A stretch of DNA of 64,000 nucleotides, from contig JACCGJ010001585.1 of assembly GCA_013407085.1 (NCBI GenBank), forward strand, positions 1 to 64,000, in the 5' to 3' direction. The translations under genes were made by a program, and so were the position numbers. Numbering within the stretch: position 1 is the stretch's first letter; each line of letters opens with the position of its first letter. The notes under the pieces were generated by a model. The model was not told where the DNA came from. It saw only the letters and a list, made by a program, of their open reading frames with translations, and searched no databases. Shown piece after piece: positions 1-56,879 of the stretch. Source of the stretch: Atriophallophorus winterbourni. Taxonomy: Eukaryota > Platyhelminthes > Trematoda > Plagiorchiida > Microphallidae.

Positions 1-559
1 GTAAAACAATCAGGAAATCAAGGAAGCACTAATATTTATGGTATACAGTCGTTTGCTCCAATTTATTTAATTTTGTTACAAAGCAACGAATCTCTCGCTA
101 ATGGAGAAATTTTGGACTTTGACCATATTTCAGTTGAACAAAAACGTGACCAATAACGATACCCATCGTTTGCCCAAATGTGTTGCTTAATCGAATGTAG
201 CATGCAACGAACAATTAAAACATTTTTATGACATGCAATGCATTTTTGTTCTGATAAATGCGAAAAATACCTGATATATCTGATTAGGATAGGAATCGAA
301 GAAGTCTTTAATCATAAACTTGCGTATAATTTTCATGTGTGATAGAAATACATACAAATGAGAATCAATGTCACTTGTATAATTATATAAAAATTTGCAG
401 TCGATAAATTTGTTATCAAAGGCAATGAAAGATCGATAAATAATGATTTTTGAACGCTTAGGTTGGGTCTGAAGTTTTAATTGCAATCTCTTCGGCTGTC
501 TGCACGATGTTCCAGAATCTTCTTCGTGATACTTTGCGAAGAACTGCATAAACATTGAA

Positions 560-830
560 AAAGCGTCTATTCGATTTACTCGCCGGCCCATCAATGACTC
601 AGAAGAACTAAAATCAAACTATTCACAATTATAAATAAGCAAATGCTTAGCCAAATTCGGCTAAATTCAGACATAAGCTTTGCAAGTTTACGGCCAATGT
701 ATCCTGCTCTACAGGATCAAGTGAACGGATAAATACATATTCAGTTTTACTGGCAAGTTTACTGGAAATTTAAGCTGCTCTCCGATTATTGTTTTTGATA
801 AAGGTTCTTCTCATTTTTATTTATTCATTT
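560..830. repeat. Dispersed repeat, related to the interior of the 19.4-kb element
   Basis: Shares several collinear blocks with 19690-19945: AAATCRAACTATTCACA, CAATGTATCCT-CTCTACAG, a GATAAATACA block, and CTCTCCGATTATTG/CTGGCTGATTATTG. Diverged but ordered, so probably two old copies of one family. Confidence 0.55.
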
Positions 831-1471
831 TAACAAGCTTACCGTAATAAATTTTATCGTAACTGATCCATAAAACTTTAAAATGACTCAGACTAAGCGC
901 TTTATAAAATGTGATATCTTAGATCTAAAATAACAAAAAAATCAAATGTATTAATATTGACGAGACTGGCGTGGATGTTTAACATAACTCATGTTTCGCC
1001 TTCATTTTCAATTGCTGAGTATGGCAACATCGGCTGACATCCACCAAAGGAGGTAAAAAACATGAAAACCTTTTCCTCCAAATCAGATGACGATTCACGA
1101 TGGTCGCTACATAATCTGGTTAGGAATGCGAATAGAGGCGGTACGACCAGGTAGCCCATTTGATGTGGGTAATTGACAATGTCTTATAAGGTTATTGGAT
1201 GTTTCGAATTAAATATAAATTAACCAATCGGTGCTTTCCATGTAAGCATTGATTCAAGGCCATCATTGAAGCGCCCCTCCTGAATAAATTCAAAATATTT
1301 TAGCAGTCACAGAACATTAATTTAGACATATTCATGTTAGAAATCGAGTGTATATTTTTATGCACGCTGCGATCCTTAGCTATATCGCTCTGAATTACTG
1401 AAAGCAAGTGAACGAAAGCTTTCAATGATGCTCACATATAAATAGCTGTAATCAATTTGCTTCGCAAACAG

Positions 1472-30337
<28,866 letters not shown>

Positions 30338-30366
30338 TAATGCACAAGAAAAACACCATTTGACAG

Positions 30367-30540
30367 TTTGAGTGCAATCGGTTAGAGTTGTTTTTGGGTA
30401 ACGTTTCACTTCTGACACAGAAGCTTTGTCAGACCTACTTAATCATGTTCCCTGTCCTAACTATCACCCTTGGTCTGACGAAGCTTCTGTGTCAGAATTG
30501 AAACGTTACCCAAAAACAACTCTAAACGATTGCACTCAAA
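30367..30540. repeat. Large hairpin just past the TRPA stop
   Basis: Arms of 69 bases (30367-30435 and 30472-30540) are reverse complements with very few mismatches; TTTGAGTGCAATCGGTTAGA pairs with the end TCTAAACGATTGCACTCAAA. The loop is 36 bases. Its sequence is unlike the fold-back family elsewhere in the window. If the channel ends at 30337 the hairpin lies in its 3' UTR. Confidence 0.9.
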
Positions 30541-32213
30541 TTTCTTTGCATTGTGAATACACGATCGGTCCCAAATATATTCCAATCGATAGCATTTGAC
30601 AGTATTCATCAACTAAACGATGTGTGAGGGTGGTTGGGAGTTACGTTCCTGTATTGTAAATTCTCACATCTGACAATTTTAGTGTACAACTCATCTTATT
30701 ACACTTTTATATCAGAGGTGTTACATTGATGGTGTGGGCGTATAAATCAATAAGCTATACGCGAAACAGGCGAATCAATGATCGATTATTTCCTTCCAGG
30801 AAAATACTCCTTAACTCGAAGCACATAATTAATCTTTTCCTGTAAGAAAAATAAAAATCTGTAAAAAACGGTTAAATATTTTTTGTTTATAAAAATACTA
30901 CTCGGTAAAAGCAACATCACATTTGACTCTGATAAATTCATCTAATTCACTTTTTGAACGAACGGCTATAAAGACGTTTACGATAAATCTCGATTATGTT
31001 TCTAATGACACCCATGGCTTTTGCGGATTTAAGAATTAGACATCGTAGATTCTGGATGAATTTCATACACTACATCGGTCGATGTCGATCCCTGAAACGC
31101 ATAAAGAGTTCATTGTCCACAATGGATAAACACACCGATTGGGATGTAGTACCACTTCACTAATTTTTATCATTATCTGCAATATTCGTTCGCTTAACAT
31201 GGTTTGCCCTTTTACTTCGAAATTCGCTCAAAACTGACGCATATCCGAAGCGAGCATTCGGTAGCTAGTTCCTTCGTCGAAGTTCATTCAATGCGGGCAT
31301 ATTTCAACAGTCTTTGTAACGCAGCCGTGTAATATGCTGAGGTTGACTTTCTGCTTTCAACGTGTCATTGAATATGTCATTTGGATTGCGATCTTCATAA
31401 AAACGAACGAGTGAACTATCCTTTAAAAATATGCTGAACATGTATTTAACTTTTATCATTAAAGGAAATTTCTCGCGTTATATAACTTTTACTAAAGGTG
31501 GAGATTACACGATTTCCTTTTGTTGTATATAGACTTGCATTTTCTTAATCATGCGAAAGAGCGTTACCATTTTAATTTAAAATTGCCCAATTACTTGAGT
31601 TTATATGTTTCGCCAACACTAAATCGTAAGCGTTGTTATGCTTTGTATTATTGGTACCCAATAGTTGAATGATTACTAATGTGGTAGGTGTGACGTGGGA
31701 ATTTAAAGACCTCAACAGTTTTTTACCGAATTATGCAACTGCCTAAATTTCGAAATCTTTTCAATTTTTTGAATAACCTCATTTGGAATTCTTGCTTGAG
31801 GGATAACTTTTCAATATTTTCTGTTCTACCACAGTGTGGCACACCGATTAGATCCTCAACAGAAGACACTGAAAATGTCAAAACGTGAGCAAACACGTTT
31901 GAATTTCCCCATAAATGAAAGAATGAATCACCATTTAAGAAAACCATCATACTTTCGAAATATTACATTTTGATTAACGCAAATATAAACATGTTTTCTT
32001 CATCAGAGTATGCGTTAATTACTTGTATTTTCAAAAAAAATGGGGAATATTACTAAAAGTAGTTGTGTTAAACTTCACTGGACTATTTTCTTCTTATTTT
32101 ATTTGCATCGTGTAAGCTACTTATAAGTGGAAAGTAGATCGTTGTGCCGAATAAAATTTACTAAATGTATCTCAAAAATTTATTTCACGAATCCTTGTCT
32201 TTGATACGTTTTC
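30541..32213. other. Between the two convergent gene ends
   Basis: No coding feature. Probably holds both 3' UTRs and their polyadenylation sites; AATAAA at 30850 on + is a candidate. Confidence 0.5.
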
Positions 32214-32420
32214 AGCGCGTGCGTATCGAATGCGTTAGGCTTTATGTATGGAATTAAAAGATGGAACATCGACGATTAAGACGTATGGGAGCTGAATTAT
32301 TTTCATTTATCGACAGTGTAGCAAATGCAGAAGTGCTTTATAAAGCCACGACACAGATTTAGGCTACTTTGACACAACATTGCAGAGAGTACATTCTTTT
32401 CAACTTTGAAAGCTTGTACG
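32214..32420 (+). repeat. Degraded RTE-like LINE fragment
   Basis: About 200 bases align by eye with the stretch of the 12.6-15.7 kb element around 15080-15290. Shared blocks include CGCGTGYGT...AATGC and GCAAATGCAGAAGTGCTTT (the 'NAEVL' codons). Highly diverged and carrying stops. It lies between the two gene ends. Confidence 0.4.
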
Positions 32421-32774
32421 TCCTTCGATTTGTTGACATCCGGTTAAGTTGATGAATATTATATATTGTAAAGGCTCAGTGGATATGTACATGCTTCATA
32501 CTTACATAATTTGATATATACAATGTAAAAGTGAAACTGACAAATGACACGAGCAATCGAAGGCTTACAACAAAAATTAGAAGAACCAACGTGTTTGCAA
32601 CTACAAAAACGTGAACAAAATAATTCAATTCAATAATTATATACATAATACATGAAAGAACACGTTTGTGAAATGCTAAATCATCGTTAATTATCCAGAT
32701 GACGGGGATTTGTTAGAGCAAAGATATCATTTTTCGAGATATTTTTCTGTAGAAATCATTCACAAATTTTCGGA

Positions 32775-47612
<14,838 letters not shown>

Positions 47613-47725
47613 CTGTATGAAGTTGACGTCAACGATTGTTCTCCAAGCCGATCGCACGAATAATTATTCCGCTTAATCCTCCGTGTCGAGTTGTGAGTCG
47701 TCAAGTTTAACGGAGCTTCTTCGAG

Positions 47726-50102
47726 CTGAATAGAAATTCAGAATGTTAGTTAATATAAAATTTGAAAATGTGATAAGATTAAGAAAATGCGAAAATATCC
47801 AGTTGCGATAAATTGTCTACGGCTTTATATTACCAGGCTACGAAATTGCCGTACTGCTAGCCTGATCTATAGTTTCTGTGATACGTAACAACGTAATTGC
47901 GTCACCAACTATCGATATTCTGCTGTGCTACGAGTAGTCTTCTAACTCGAGAATATGGTCATGAAGTAAGAACCATAAATATTTAATTTAAACTTGTGAC
48001 CATCCAATTACACTCGCTTTTTCTTCACACCTATCTTCTATCGAGTTAAAAAGAAGCTATTATGAATAAATGTTTTGTTGGCTGTTTACAACTGTGAATG
48101 TATTTTCGAATACAAGCCCTGTAAAAACACTTCAAATTTTAATGGTTTGCTATAATTTTCGTTACGGTTTGAGAAAATTCAAATCAAATTTATCGCTTGA
48201 TATGCGAATCTTTTAGCGTAAGTGGTCTAAAATACGCTGGTATGTCACTTAGCTGTCTGGATTTTTATTTGTCAGCCATTTGAAATTGATAGTCCAACGC
48301 ATATAACATGATTACACTAACAAGTTTAACTACACGCGTGGTTTCCAGGCTTCATCTCTCTTCAAATTAAGAAAATGCTATAAAGAAGAGAGGGTTAACA
48401 CTTTTTAATAGATTCGCTTGATACTCCAGGACCTCTGCAAAAAAACCAGCTAATTTTTGTCCACATGCCCCACAATCAGCTCACACATTCAAGCTGTTTG
48501 ACCACATCGCATGGAGAACACAAACCCAGAATAAGTGGTCATTAATAAAAGAAACGAATAATTAATCGAATGGTTCAGGACCTTTTTCCATTCGAGTTTC
48601 TTGATGACTTCCTAGAAACAATTTTAAATTTGGCCATAGAGTTAAGAGTGAAAAAATACATGAATTGGACAGTTGCAGTCGCCACAGTTGAAAGTATCTT
48701 TAATTTTGACTTCCGAAGATCTACAACGCAAGGTTGACAAATCCATGGAATATTTCTTAATCAATTAAAATTTCATCGTAGAATACTTCATTGTAGAAAC
48801 ATAACTTATTTAGTTCTTTAAAAAGGTGAATAAATCGGTACTTAAAGTTGACTGGATAGTGCAGATATCTTTGTTGATTAAAATATAATTCACCATCTGG
48901 AAAATTATTGGAAAACCGAACCTCAAAATTTGTTATACTGATTCAATAGGGTCACAGCATAAATGATGGTGCATTGTACCACGGCTTTTATTTAGGATAG
49001 ACGCTATTTTCGCACTTTTCCTTGTCCATTCAAGTAAAGTCACTGGGCGCTTTTTCCAGCTCAAAGAAGTAATCTAATGTATACTGCTAACTTCCAATAA
49101 ATTTGATGCTTATCTGAATAAAAGCCTCATACGAGCACGCTTTTAAAACTTGGCCGAACAACTGATGTAGGTTAGTTGTTTGCGATTACTATCAATTTAT
49201 TTTGTATACTAGCATTTATATTTCAGACGTGCGCTTTCAGATGTGCGCTTTTTCAAGTCAAGTTTTCAACAAACAATTTGATCACAGTTAGCATTGCAGT
49301 CAAAGAAAAGCAAGAAAGCAGACATGAAAAGCTACACGGTAATGAAAAGTTTGAACTTGTAAGTTACTGTTGGATTAAGCTCCACGACTGACTTGCCCGC
49401 ATACATGTAGCTCGGTCAAACAATTGGAATTGAACAAAATATCCCTATTTGCATCCATTTATATTAAACACCCAACAATGGGTTTTCGTGTTGTAAGCAC
49501 TTATCATGTGGGGACAGTATGATCAGTATCTGTAGGTCTTGAAACAGTTGAGAAATTGTAAACAAAGTAATAATTTAAAAGTTACTGTTGGATAAGTTTG
49601 GAGCAACCAGCGTGTTTGATCATGTGTGACCAAACGCACGCAGATGGAGTAAAACCCATGATCTTTAGCAAAAAACTCAGTTGTATGGATTTCGATTACA
49701 AACAACCGACGGCCGGTTTCGTACTGTTCGCGCTCATGATCAGTATCTGTATGCTTTGAAACAGCGAAGAAAAGGTAAAAAAATTTGATTTGTAATACGC
49801 TGCTGGATAACACTGACTATATTCACACATTTTACTATTTCTTTGTTGTTCCAAGGCATACGGATCGTGATCGTGTTGTCCCTATCTAATCAATGAAAAC
49901 AACACGGAATCAGTCGTGATGTGTGATGGAAATTCATGCAAGCACAAACTACTTGGTGATACGGTTAAAATAAATAACTCAATATAATAACCCCAGGAGA
50001 TTTCACATAAAATACTTGGGAAGTCTCAACCACATAAATGACAAAACAAGCCCGTGTACATCTAATTAGTAATTCATATTGATAGACTTCAACACTACTC
50101 AC
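47726..50102. other. Upstream SoxD region, nothing recognised
   Basis: Probably intron if the exon at 50103-50387 belongs to SoxD. Holds only the rearranged repeat at 49.5 kb. Confidence 0.5.
49480..49830. repeat. Fold-back family copies, rearranged
   Basis: Two direct copies of a block: GATCAGTATCTGTAGGTCTTGAAACAG (49519) and GATCAGTATCTGTATGCTTTGAAACAG (49739). Each is followed by GTAAA-type sequence and a TTACTGTTGGATAA or ACGCTGCTGGATAA block; the second lies about 220 bases after the first. Diverged members of the family or local duplication. Confidence 0.5.
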
Positions 50103-50387
50103 GATGTCATGCGTTCCCGCCAAGCCAGTCGACAAAACCTCGGCCAATTGGAAGATGCATTGTGCAATCTCACATAGGAACCCGTACTTATGCACCGTTG
50201 AGATGTTGTTTGAGCAACACAATGTCGTCAATATTTGGTTTATTTGATTTGCAGTCCCGTTTATTGAATTGTGCACAGGGGATCCAAACACGTTCCTCGA
50301 TGAAAACGGTCGGCTTGTGAAAGCGTGAAGTTGAGTGGAATTTCTGTTGCCATGGAAATCGAAGATGTCCGTTTTCAAAGCTTCCAT
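50103..50387 (-). CDS. Possible 5' coding exon (SoxD or separate gene)
   Basis: Starts at an ATG in the context ATACCATGG, a good eukaryotic start, and runs 95 codons (MEALKTDIFDFHGNRNSTQL ... LSTGLAGTHDI) to a GTGAGT donor in phase 0. Same strand as SoxD and 2.4 kb upstream of its next exon, so it could be its first coding exon. However, the phase does not fit 47612 directly; it would fit the acceptor just above 47725. I recognise no family. Confidence 0.4.
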
Positions 50388-51187
50388 GGTATCTAAAGTG
50401 TTATTGGTGTGTTTATCAGAATATTTTAAGCAACAGGACAATGCATTTATCAGTTCAATGTTTTAACGATAACGTTTATGTACTTCAAAGAGAGTGAATC
50501 TAATTGGCGAAATATGAAAGGGATCAGAAAGCTGATTTTCAGGAGTTCTTTCATTCAATCGTGACGTTCAATTTCGATTTTGACATATTCTTGAGCTATG
50601 TAGGGATATTGAAGAATATTCTTCTGAATTTTTTTATTTTATGTACTTAATATATCGTAATATTTCAGGCACATTTTTATCAAAGAATGATCATTTATAT
50701 CACATTCCCATGACTGGTATTGTGGCTAATTAGGTAGCGCATCTTCACCGAATAGAGAAAGTTACTGAACGCTCACTACGTCTCAAATTTGTCAACAGGT
50801 AAACGGTTCTACCAACAAAGCTGCGAAAAATTGTTTATGGTTAACTGCGAGCGTCTGATGTGTGGGAAAATTTCGAGCGAACTGAATACATTTTCGTTGC
50901 CATGGATAAAGCTAATGAGAGACTATTATTCATTATATAACTCCTGTTCCATCTAATGATGTGAAATAATTTATTTACACATAATTTTCTCCAAGGGATT
51001 ATCCTAATCGCCTACATGCTTTAATTTATTGCCGAATTCATTTCGTTTTGGAATAGTGTATATGAAAAACAACAATAATTAAAAAACAATATAATGTGGT
51101 GCTCGCATTCCTCGCACATACATTCCGTCATCAGGTGGAGAAGGTAGAGATTAGATTCAGTGAGCCTAAAAACATTGGAATATTGGT

Positions 51188-51372
51188 AAACAAAGTTAAA
51201 CTTGTACGCACCGTTGAATAGGACTCATTCAACGAACCACGATGCTCAATTCGCGTAAAACGACCAATGTATTGTGTGCTCACATCCCATCCGCACTGTG
51301 AATCTGTATTTGAACATCTTGGTTCGTTTTACGAACCCTATTCAATAGTGGCTTTCAAATATAACTTTGTTT
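51188..51372. mobile_element. Fold-back repeat, second complete copy
   Basis: Left arm 51188-51242 (AAACAAAGTTAAACTTG...CAACGAACCACGAT) pairs with right arm 51315-51372 (ATCTTGGTTCGTTTTACGAA...ATAACTTTGTTT). The termini and the GTTCGT...ACGAAC core equal the 23.8-kb copy. The flank just before carries the CATCAGGTGGAGA module. Located 5' of the SoxD region. Confidence 0.8.
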
Positions 51373-54300
51373 ACAAACTATAATAATTTTACCATATTAT
51401 TATTTTGGACTACGTTTTAATTTTAACAGCGTTTAATTAAATTAAGACACTGTAACAAGATGGAAATAGCTCTGATTGCGCGTGAAATTTGTTTTACAAC
51501 TCATATCATTTAGAAAAATTAACCGTCTTTAAATGGTAATGAGATTTGCTATCGCACTCACAAATATATAATAACTACCTAATTCAAGGAAATATTTTCA
51601 ATCTTAATTTAATTATTCCAATTCAGAATTTAGGCACTATATTTGAGCTGGATCTATAATTGGGCAAAATGTTTTATGTTGAGGTCTCTATTTTGATGCT
51701 TGATATCAACCACATTTAATTTAAGTGGGGTATAATTTCGAGGGAAGGGAGGGTAGAAAATCCTTCTAAACCGTATTCATATGTGCAGTATATTTTCGTG
51801 TCTTCACATATATTAATCATAGCAACCCTATTCAACAGCGACTTCAAATTTCAAACGTTGACTTCACGAAATATATCAATTTAACATTTTTACTCTAACC
51901 AAGAGTCGGTGATAAACTCCACCGATTTCCACCCTCATACTTGAAGTATGACAATCAGCGTAAATATAACTGGAGAAATATTTGAGATTATTCCTATGCG
52001 ATGGATGATGACTATTTAGAAATTCAGAATGACCGATGTACAAATATGACATGGCAAAAGACCATCAATGATATTTATATTTTTTCTAAAAGAGTGTCAA
52101 AATGACTTGGTGCGAAAATTTACGTCTTTTAAAGCCGAATTGCCTGGAGCCGAGGACAGACTTCCAGTTACACTAGAACAAGAAGGATAAATAATCTAAT
52201 CAGACATGGCCAACAAAGGCCGCTCAACTCGACACGTGGCGAAGACCTGAAAAGAAACCCGAGTGTTCCATGCAAATCATATCGGTACCTTGGCAATGGG
52301 TTGACATTTAACTGCGAGTCGTTCGACAGGTTCTGACAGACAAAGTGAGTGAGGAATTAGTGAGAGAATATTTTGGATTTTCGAAATGTAAAACGCATGA
52401 TCAAATTAGTTATAATCAGCTTGAACAGATTAAAATGCTTCGCGTAGATAATAGAACATGTTTCATCAGATTACATATAAATTGATTGGTTACTAGTTAG
52501 ACATTTTGGCTAGTTTGATCTAAGGACATCTTAGTTTCTAAATAAAGAAAAAGGTAAGCAATGTTGTACGTTGACGTTGCAATTGCAGAATATTGGCCCT
52601 GTTATTCTTCGAATAACCGATCAACATATGGGACATATATTAACTGATCAAATCTGTGAACGTAACAGGTTTCGGGTAGTCTCACAGTGATCTATCAATG
52701 AAAAGATGATCAATCGAAAAAATATCGAAAAATCATATTGTTTAACAGTTTCCAGTTTGCATGCAGAAGTGATGTCCCCTCGATAAGAAGAGCAACATTT
52801 AAAACTTTCAAATGTGGAGAAAACTTGCATCGGTAATGATCGTACAATCTAATTTTCCGAAAAGTAAATTTCCTTTCTTAAAATGACACCCCAAATCTTT
52901 AGATTTCTTTATTGATCACTCCGTAAATTTACTAAGTCTTGTTCTTTCAAAACAGTGGAACAAAATCGATACCAGTAAAATAACCATTAGTTCTATTCTA
53001 ATAATAATATGATGGTAAGATTCTAATAATAATATCATGGTAAGATTTTATAATATACCATAATTAGCAATACCAGTGAATTAATTTTATAAATTAAAAT
53101 TATGTTAGGAAATAATATTATTATCTTCACCGGAATCGAGATGCAGAAAAAATTGTACCACCGAAAACGTAATTCATCAGATTTTTAATGATGAACTTTG
53201 GTTTACTGGTTTGGTTAAAACGATAAGCGATAAGGATTTATCACGAATTATATGATGTAGAATCGACTTACATTATTCGGAACTAGAATTAACCTCGCAG
53301 ATATAAAGATCAAACGCTGAGACACGTAGACAGATTGCATTGCATTGCGTGTTGACAACACGCGGTTTATAAATTGAATGTGGTCTGGGCATCATCGGGC
53401 GAATTTTTGTACACGTGCGTGCATTTGTGCCCCAAACCCCCTAAACCGCACCACTTGTAATCCCACACAATATGATTGGATTTTGTCTCTTGGTAGCACA
53501 TATTTTGTGCGTTTCAGATTTCGCTAAATGAATGAAAACTACACAATCGCCCACATTTTCTGCCCCTTCACAAAAACAATGTAATTCGGCAATTCTTGAG
53601 TAAATTTGGTTACGAAATTATGAAAAAAAGTAGAATTAATTCCAAATGTTTGATCACCCCCGAGCAAGTATTGGCATATGGCCCATGTGTAATTTCGTGA
53701 AATGCATAAACCTGATAATAGTTTTTTAGTCAAGCAATAACTTTTTCGATTCATCCGATACAATCAAGTGGTTTAGGGGTTAGAATAGCACCAGACAACA
53801 CAATGCTGATTAACTGCCCGCAGGGAAGTGAAATCGTGGCTGTTACTCATGGGAATAAATAGCTATACATTGTGTATCGAGCTGAACACACCACATGAAA
53901 GAATAACAATGGTTAACCAATATGTCGCAAAGTTTGTTGCATGTCACCTGCACGGAATTAGGTGTTTGTGTGTTTGTTTGTGTATGCGTGTCTGTGTGGA
54001 CAGATTGCAGCAAGTTCGCGACAAAGGTCAATGCGGTAGGTCTACATGGCCTAATGTTATAACGGAACCACAAAAAGCGCACGCATCTTTAGCTGCTATC
54101 TAGTATGTGGTACAAAGGAGAGGTGATATTTGGTTGTGCACACAAGACAATCATGGTGACCTTATCAGTCTGGGATAAGATGTGGGTCAGTTCCCAGGAT
54201 AAGTTTGATTTTTTCTTCAACTAAGACGACTAGATTTTTGTCCAGCCGAATTCTTTTGTAATTAGGTTTGGAGTTAACATGCTTTAATAGAAACATGAAA

Positions 54301-56664
54301 CGATTTAGTATAGATGCAGATTGAGTTAGCGGGTGAGTTTTATTTTAACATGCACGTAAACCTAGTAGATGTTAGTATCAAAAAATCAATAAAGGATGTT
54401 GGGATTTATTATTGTTCAGCTTCCAGCATTTACAATCAACTGTGATTTTATAGATGGTTGCCCATATCAGGAAGAGATAAAAAGAGTTTATTCACTGCGT
54501 TGAGGCGGTTAATTATGCGAATAAATACAATTTCATTATATTAAATGAATCGACCATAAAATATGTCTGTAAGGTTTGTTCCGATAATGAGATTTCAAAA
54601 ATGTGCAAATATAGCCATACCAAATCATGCTCATTCATTATAAGGATTTCAATTCATCCAAATTAAGTTTAATCATTTTGCATTTTGATTAAGCGTCGAT
54701 TTTCAAGATGAATTACTCAATTTCGCGTATAATTATGATTGAGTAACTTGTTATAATAACTGGTAGACCTAACAAATGTACTTTGTGTTCAAGGTAGCAA
54801 AGTGCCACTAAATTTCACATCAAAAATCTAATGTTTGGCTTATAGATACCTAAAAACTGTCGAATGCAATTAAATTAACGAATAATCGATATTTTGGTTC
54901 GTCTCATTAGATACAATTACATACTCAATTGGAAATGAATACTGGGAGGTGATGGATATGCAAGTAGATGCAGATTTAATGAATTTTGTGTTTTTCCCCA
55001 TAGCGTTTGAAGGTAATGTATAGGTATTTATTATTCAATGGTCTTAGGTAATAAACAAACAAAGCAAATTATTATGTATTACTATTTAACCTGATGGAGC
55101 TCTGTTTGCACTCGCCGAGTGAAAAAACAATATAGGATTCAGTAATTAATGCGATTTAAGCAAGTGGCAAATTTGTGGCCAGGGTTGTTTTAATTTGACA
55201 CGGCCAACCGCGTGCGAGTTTTGCACAAGGAAACTAAGTCGAACTTTGCGCGAGTTTACTGAAACCCATTTGAGTTTCTATTTTCGCAGATGCGTGGAAT
55301 GTTGATTATGCAATTAAACATGTAACAATTTACTGAACTTAATGCGTATATTAGATTGGACAAAGATTCCGATAGGAGCAAAGTTTATTCAAAGAACAAG
55401 GCATATTGAGTTTAATAATTTTGTTCCGACATACTGTGATATTTCAAAACAAAAGGGAAATATATAAGTGAATGTCCGAGGAACAGAATGCTAAGCGTTG
55501 ATAATAAAACGACCAATGAGAAACCAGAAACTTACCAACGAGAATGAGCTGATTTTTCACGACATATTCGAATTCTACAAATTTCTACTGGCTGTATTGA
55601 AATGTACGTAAATCATGGTCATAATCCTAAGAACCTAACCGTATTTCGGGAGGCATAATCAACCAACGACGAAATACCTAAGCAAATCATATTCGCATGC
55701 ATGAACGCAACAGATTGCAGACTCTAGCAGATTGAAACCGTCAACGATCTGTTTATATTATTTTCACTTGTTGCACCACAATGAGCTAGACATCGTGCAT
55801 AAGTTTGAGGGTGGGTTGTTGACTTTATCCATATGGGCTATTATCGTATTGTGTATTGTAATAGCTGTTACCATTCCCCTTAGACTACACAAACTCGTTC
55901 AACGCAACTTGTGTGTTGAATGGTCTTGGAAACTAGTGCACAGATGTTCTGATGTTAATCTGTTGTTTGTTGATTTTGGACCACATTGTGGTGCTTACGT
56001 TTTTCACGCAAATCGTTTATAAACGCAGCAAAGCGTGCGTGTTTGATAAACTCCTAATCAACGCTGGTGGTCGGAAAAATATGGCAGAAAATAACATATA
56101 TCAGGTTTTAGATTTTCAGGTTGATATCTTTGGGTGTGTGCTAAAATAATGGTTAAACATTTTCTCACCATGTAAACCACTCAACCGTTCTCGTGTTTTA
56201 TACGCGTGTAATGGTGACCTTGGACTGATGTCACCTCGAACGATTAACTTCAAGGACGTGCTAATTAAGTGAACAATTAACACCAGGCTTGGCCATGCGA
56301 TCAATAATGAAAACGTGGCCTTAGCAATCAATTACCGGGCGAGAGAGCTATTGAGTAGGTCTCGAAATATTCTGAGCTAACTCGGCAAAATAATGATTGA
56401 AGCATTTTGTTGATGCGTATTTTCTATCTTTTACATTATCGGTTCACAATTGAAATGGTACTATATCGAAATAATATGCAAAATAGGTTGCATTAGGAGG
56501 CTACTCTTAGTAGAAAATATTTATTCAAATGCTTTTGTTATCCCAAATAAAATATACTGTTCAATGCTAAATGATGTTGAAATTTGAAGTTGGTCACAGT
56601 TGGAAACAGTAACCATTTGAATAACATGCCCACGCTGTGAACACAATACAAACAGCTTTCAGTT
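51373..56664. other. 5.3 kb without a supported gene
   Basis: Only chance frames, one tandem duplication and a GT-rich run (53960-54000). May contain untranslated 5' exons or regulatory DNA of SoxD, which cannot be told from sequence alone. Confidence 0.5.
52994..53053. repeat. Tandem duplication, 2 x about 29 bp
   Basis: TTCTAATAATAATATGATGG TAAGA is repeated as TTCTAATAATAATATCATGG TAAGA. Confidence 0.85.
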
Positions 56665-56800
56665 AGTCGAAGTTATGCTTGAATGACACGATTTAATAGG
56701 GTTCGTACAAAGAACCACGATGCTCAAACACAGAATAACCGGCGATGGATGGCCTATGTAATGTGTTTCTCGCATCCCACGTACATACAAACTTGCCGTT
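56665..56800. repeat. Fold-back family copy, partial
   Basis: GAAGTTATGCTTGAATGACA, TAGGGTTCGTACAAAGAACC and ACGATGCTCAAACACAGAAT match the left arm and loop. The right arm is lost, and a CR1-like relic begins just downstream at about 56880. Confidence 0.65.
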
Positions 56801-56879
56801 CACCAAGTGCTCCGCCCGAAACAGCATCATGGTTTATCAAACTCAGTAGAACCTCTAACTGCACCAATAATTGACCAAG

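Noticed and set aside
53940..54010. GT-rich stretch and 91-codon frame
   Set aside because: Simple-sequence bias explains it.
55732..56022. 96-codon frame with a hydrophobic helix (SIWAIIVLCIVIAVTI)
   Set aside because: No family, no clear start context, no conserved neighbours; a single hydrophobic run is common in AT-rich DNA.
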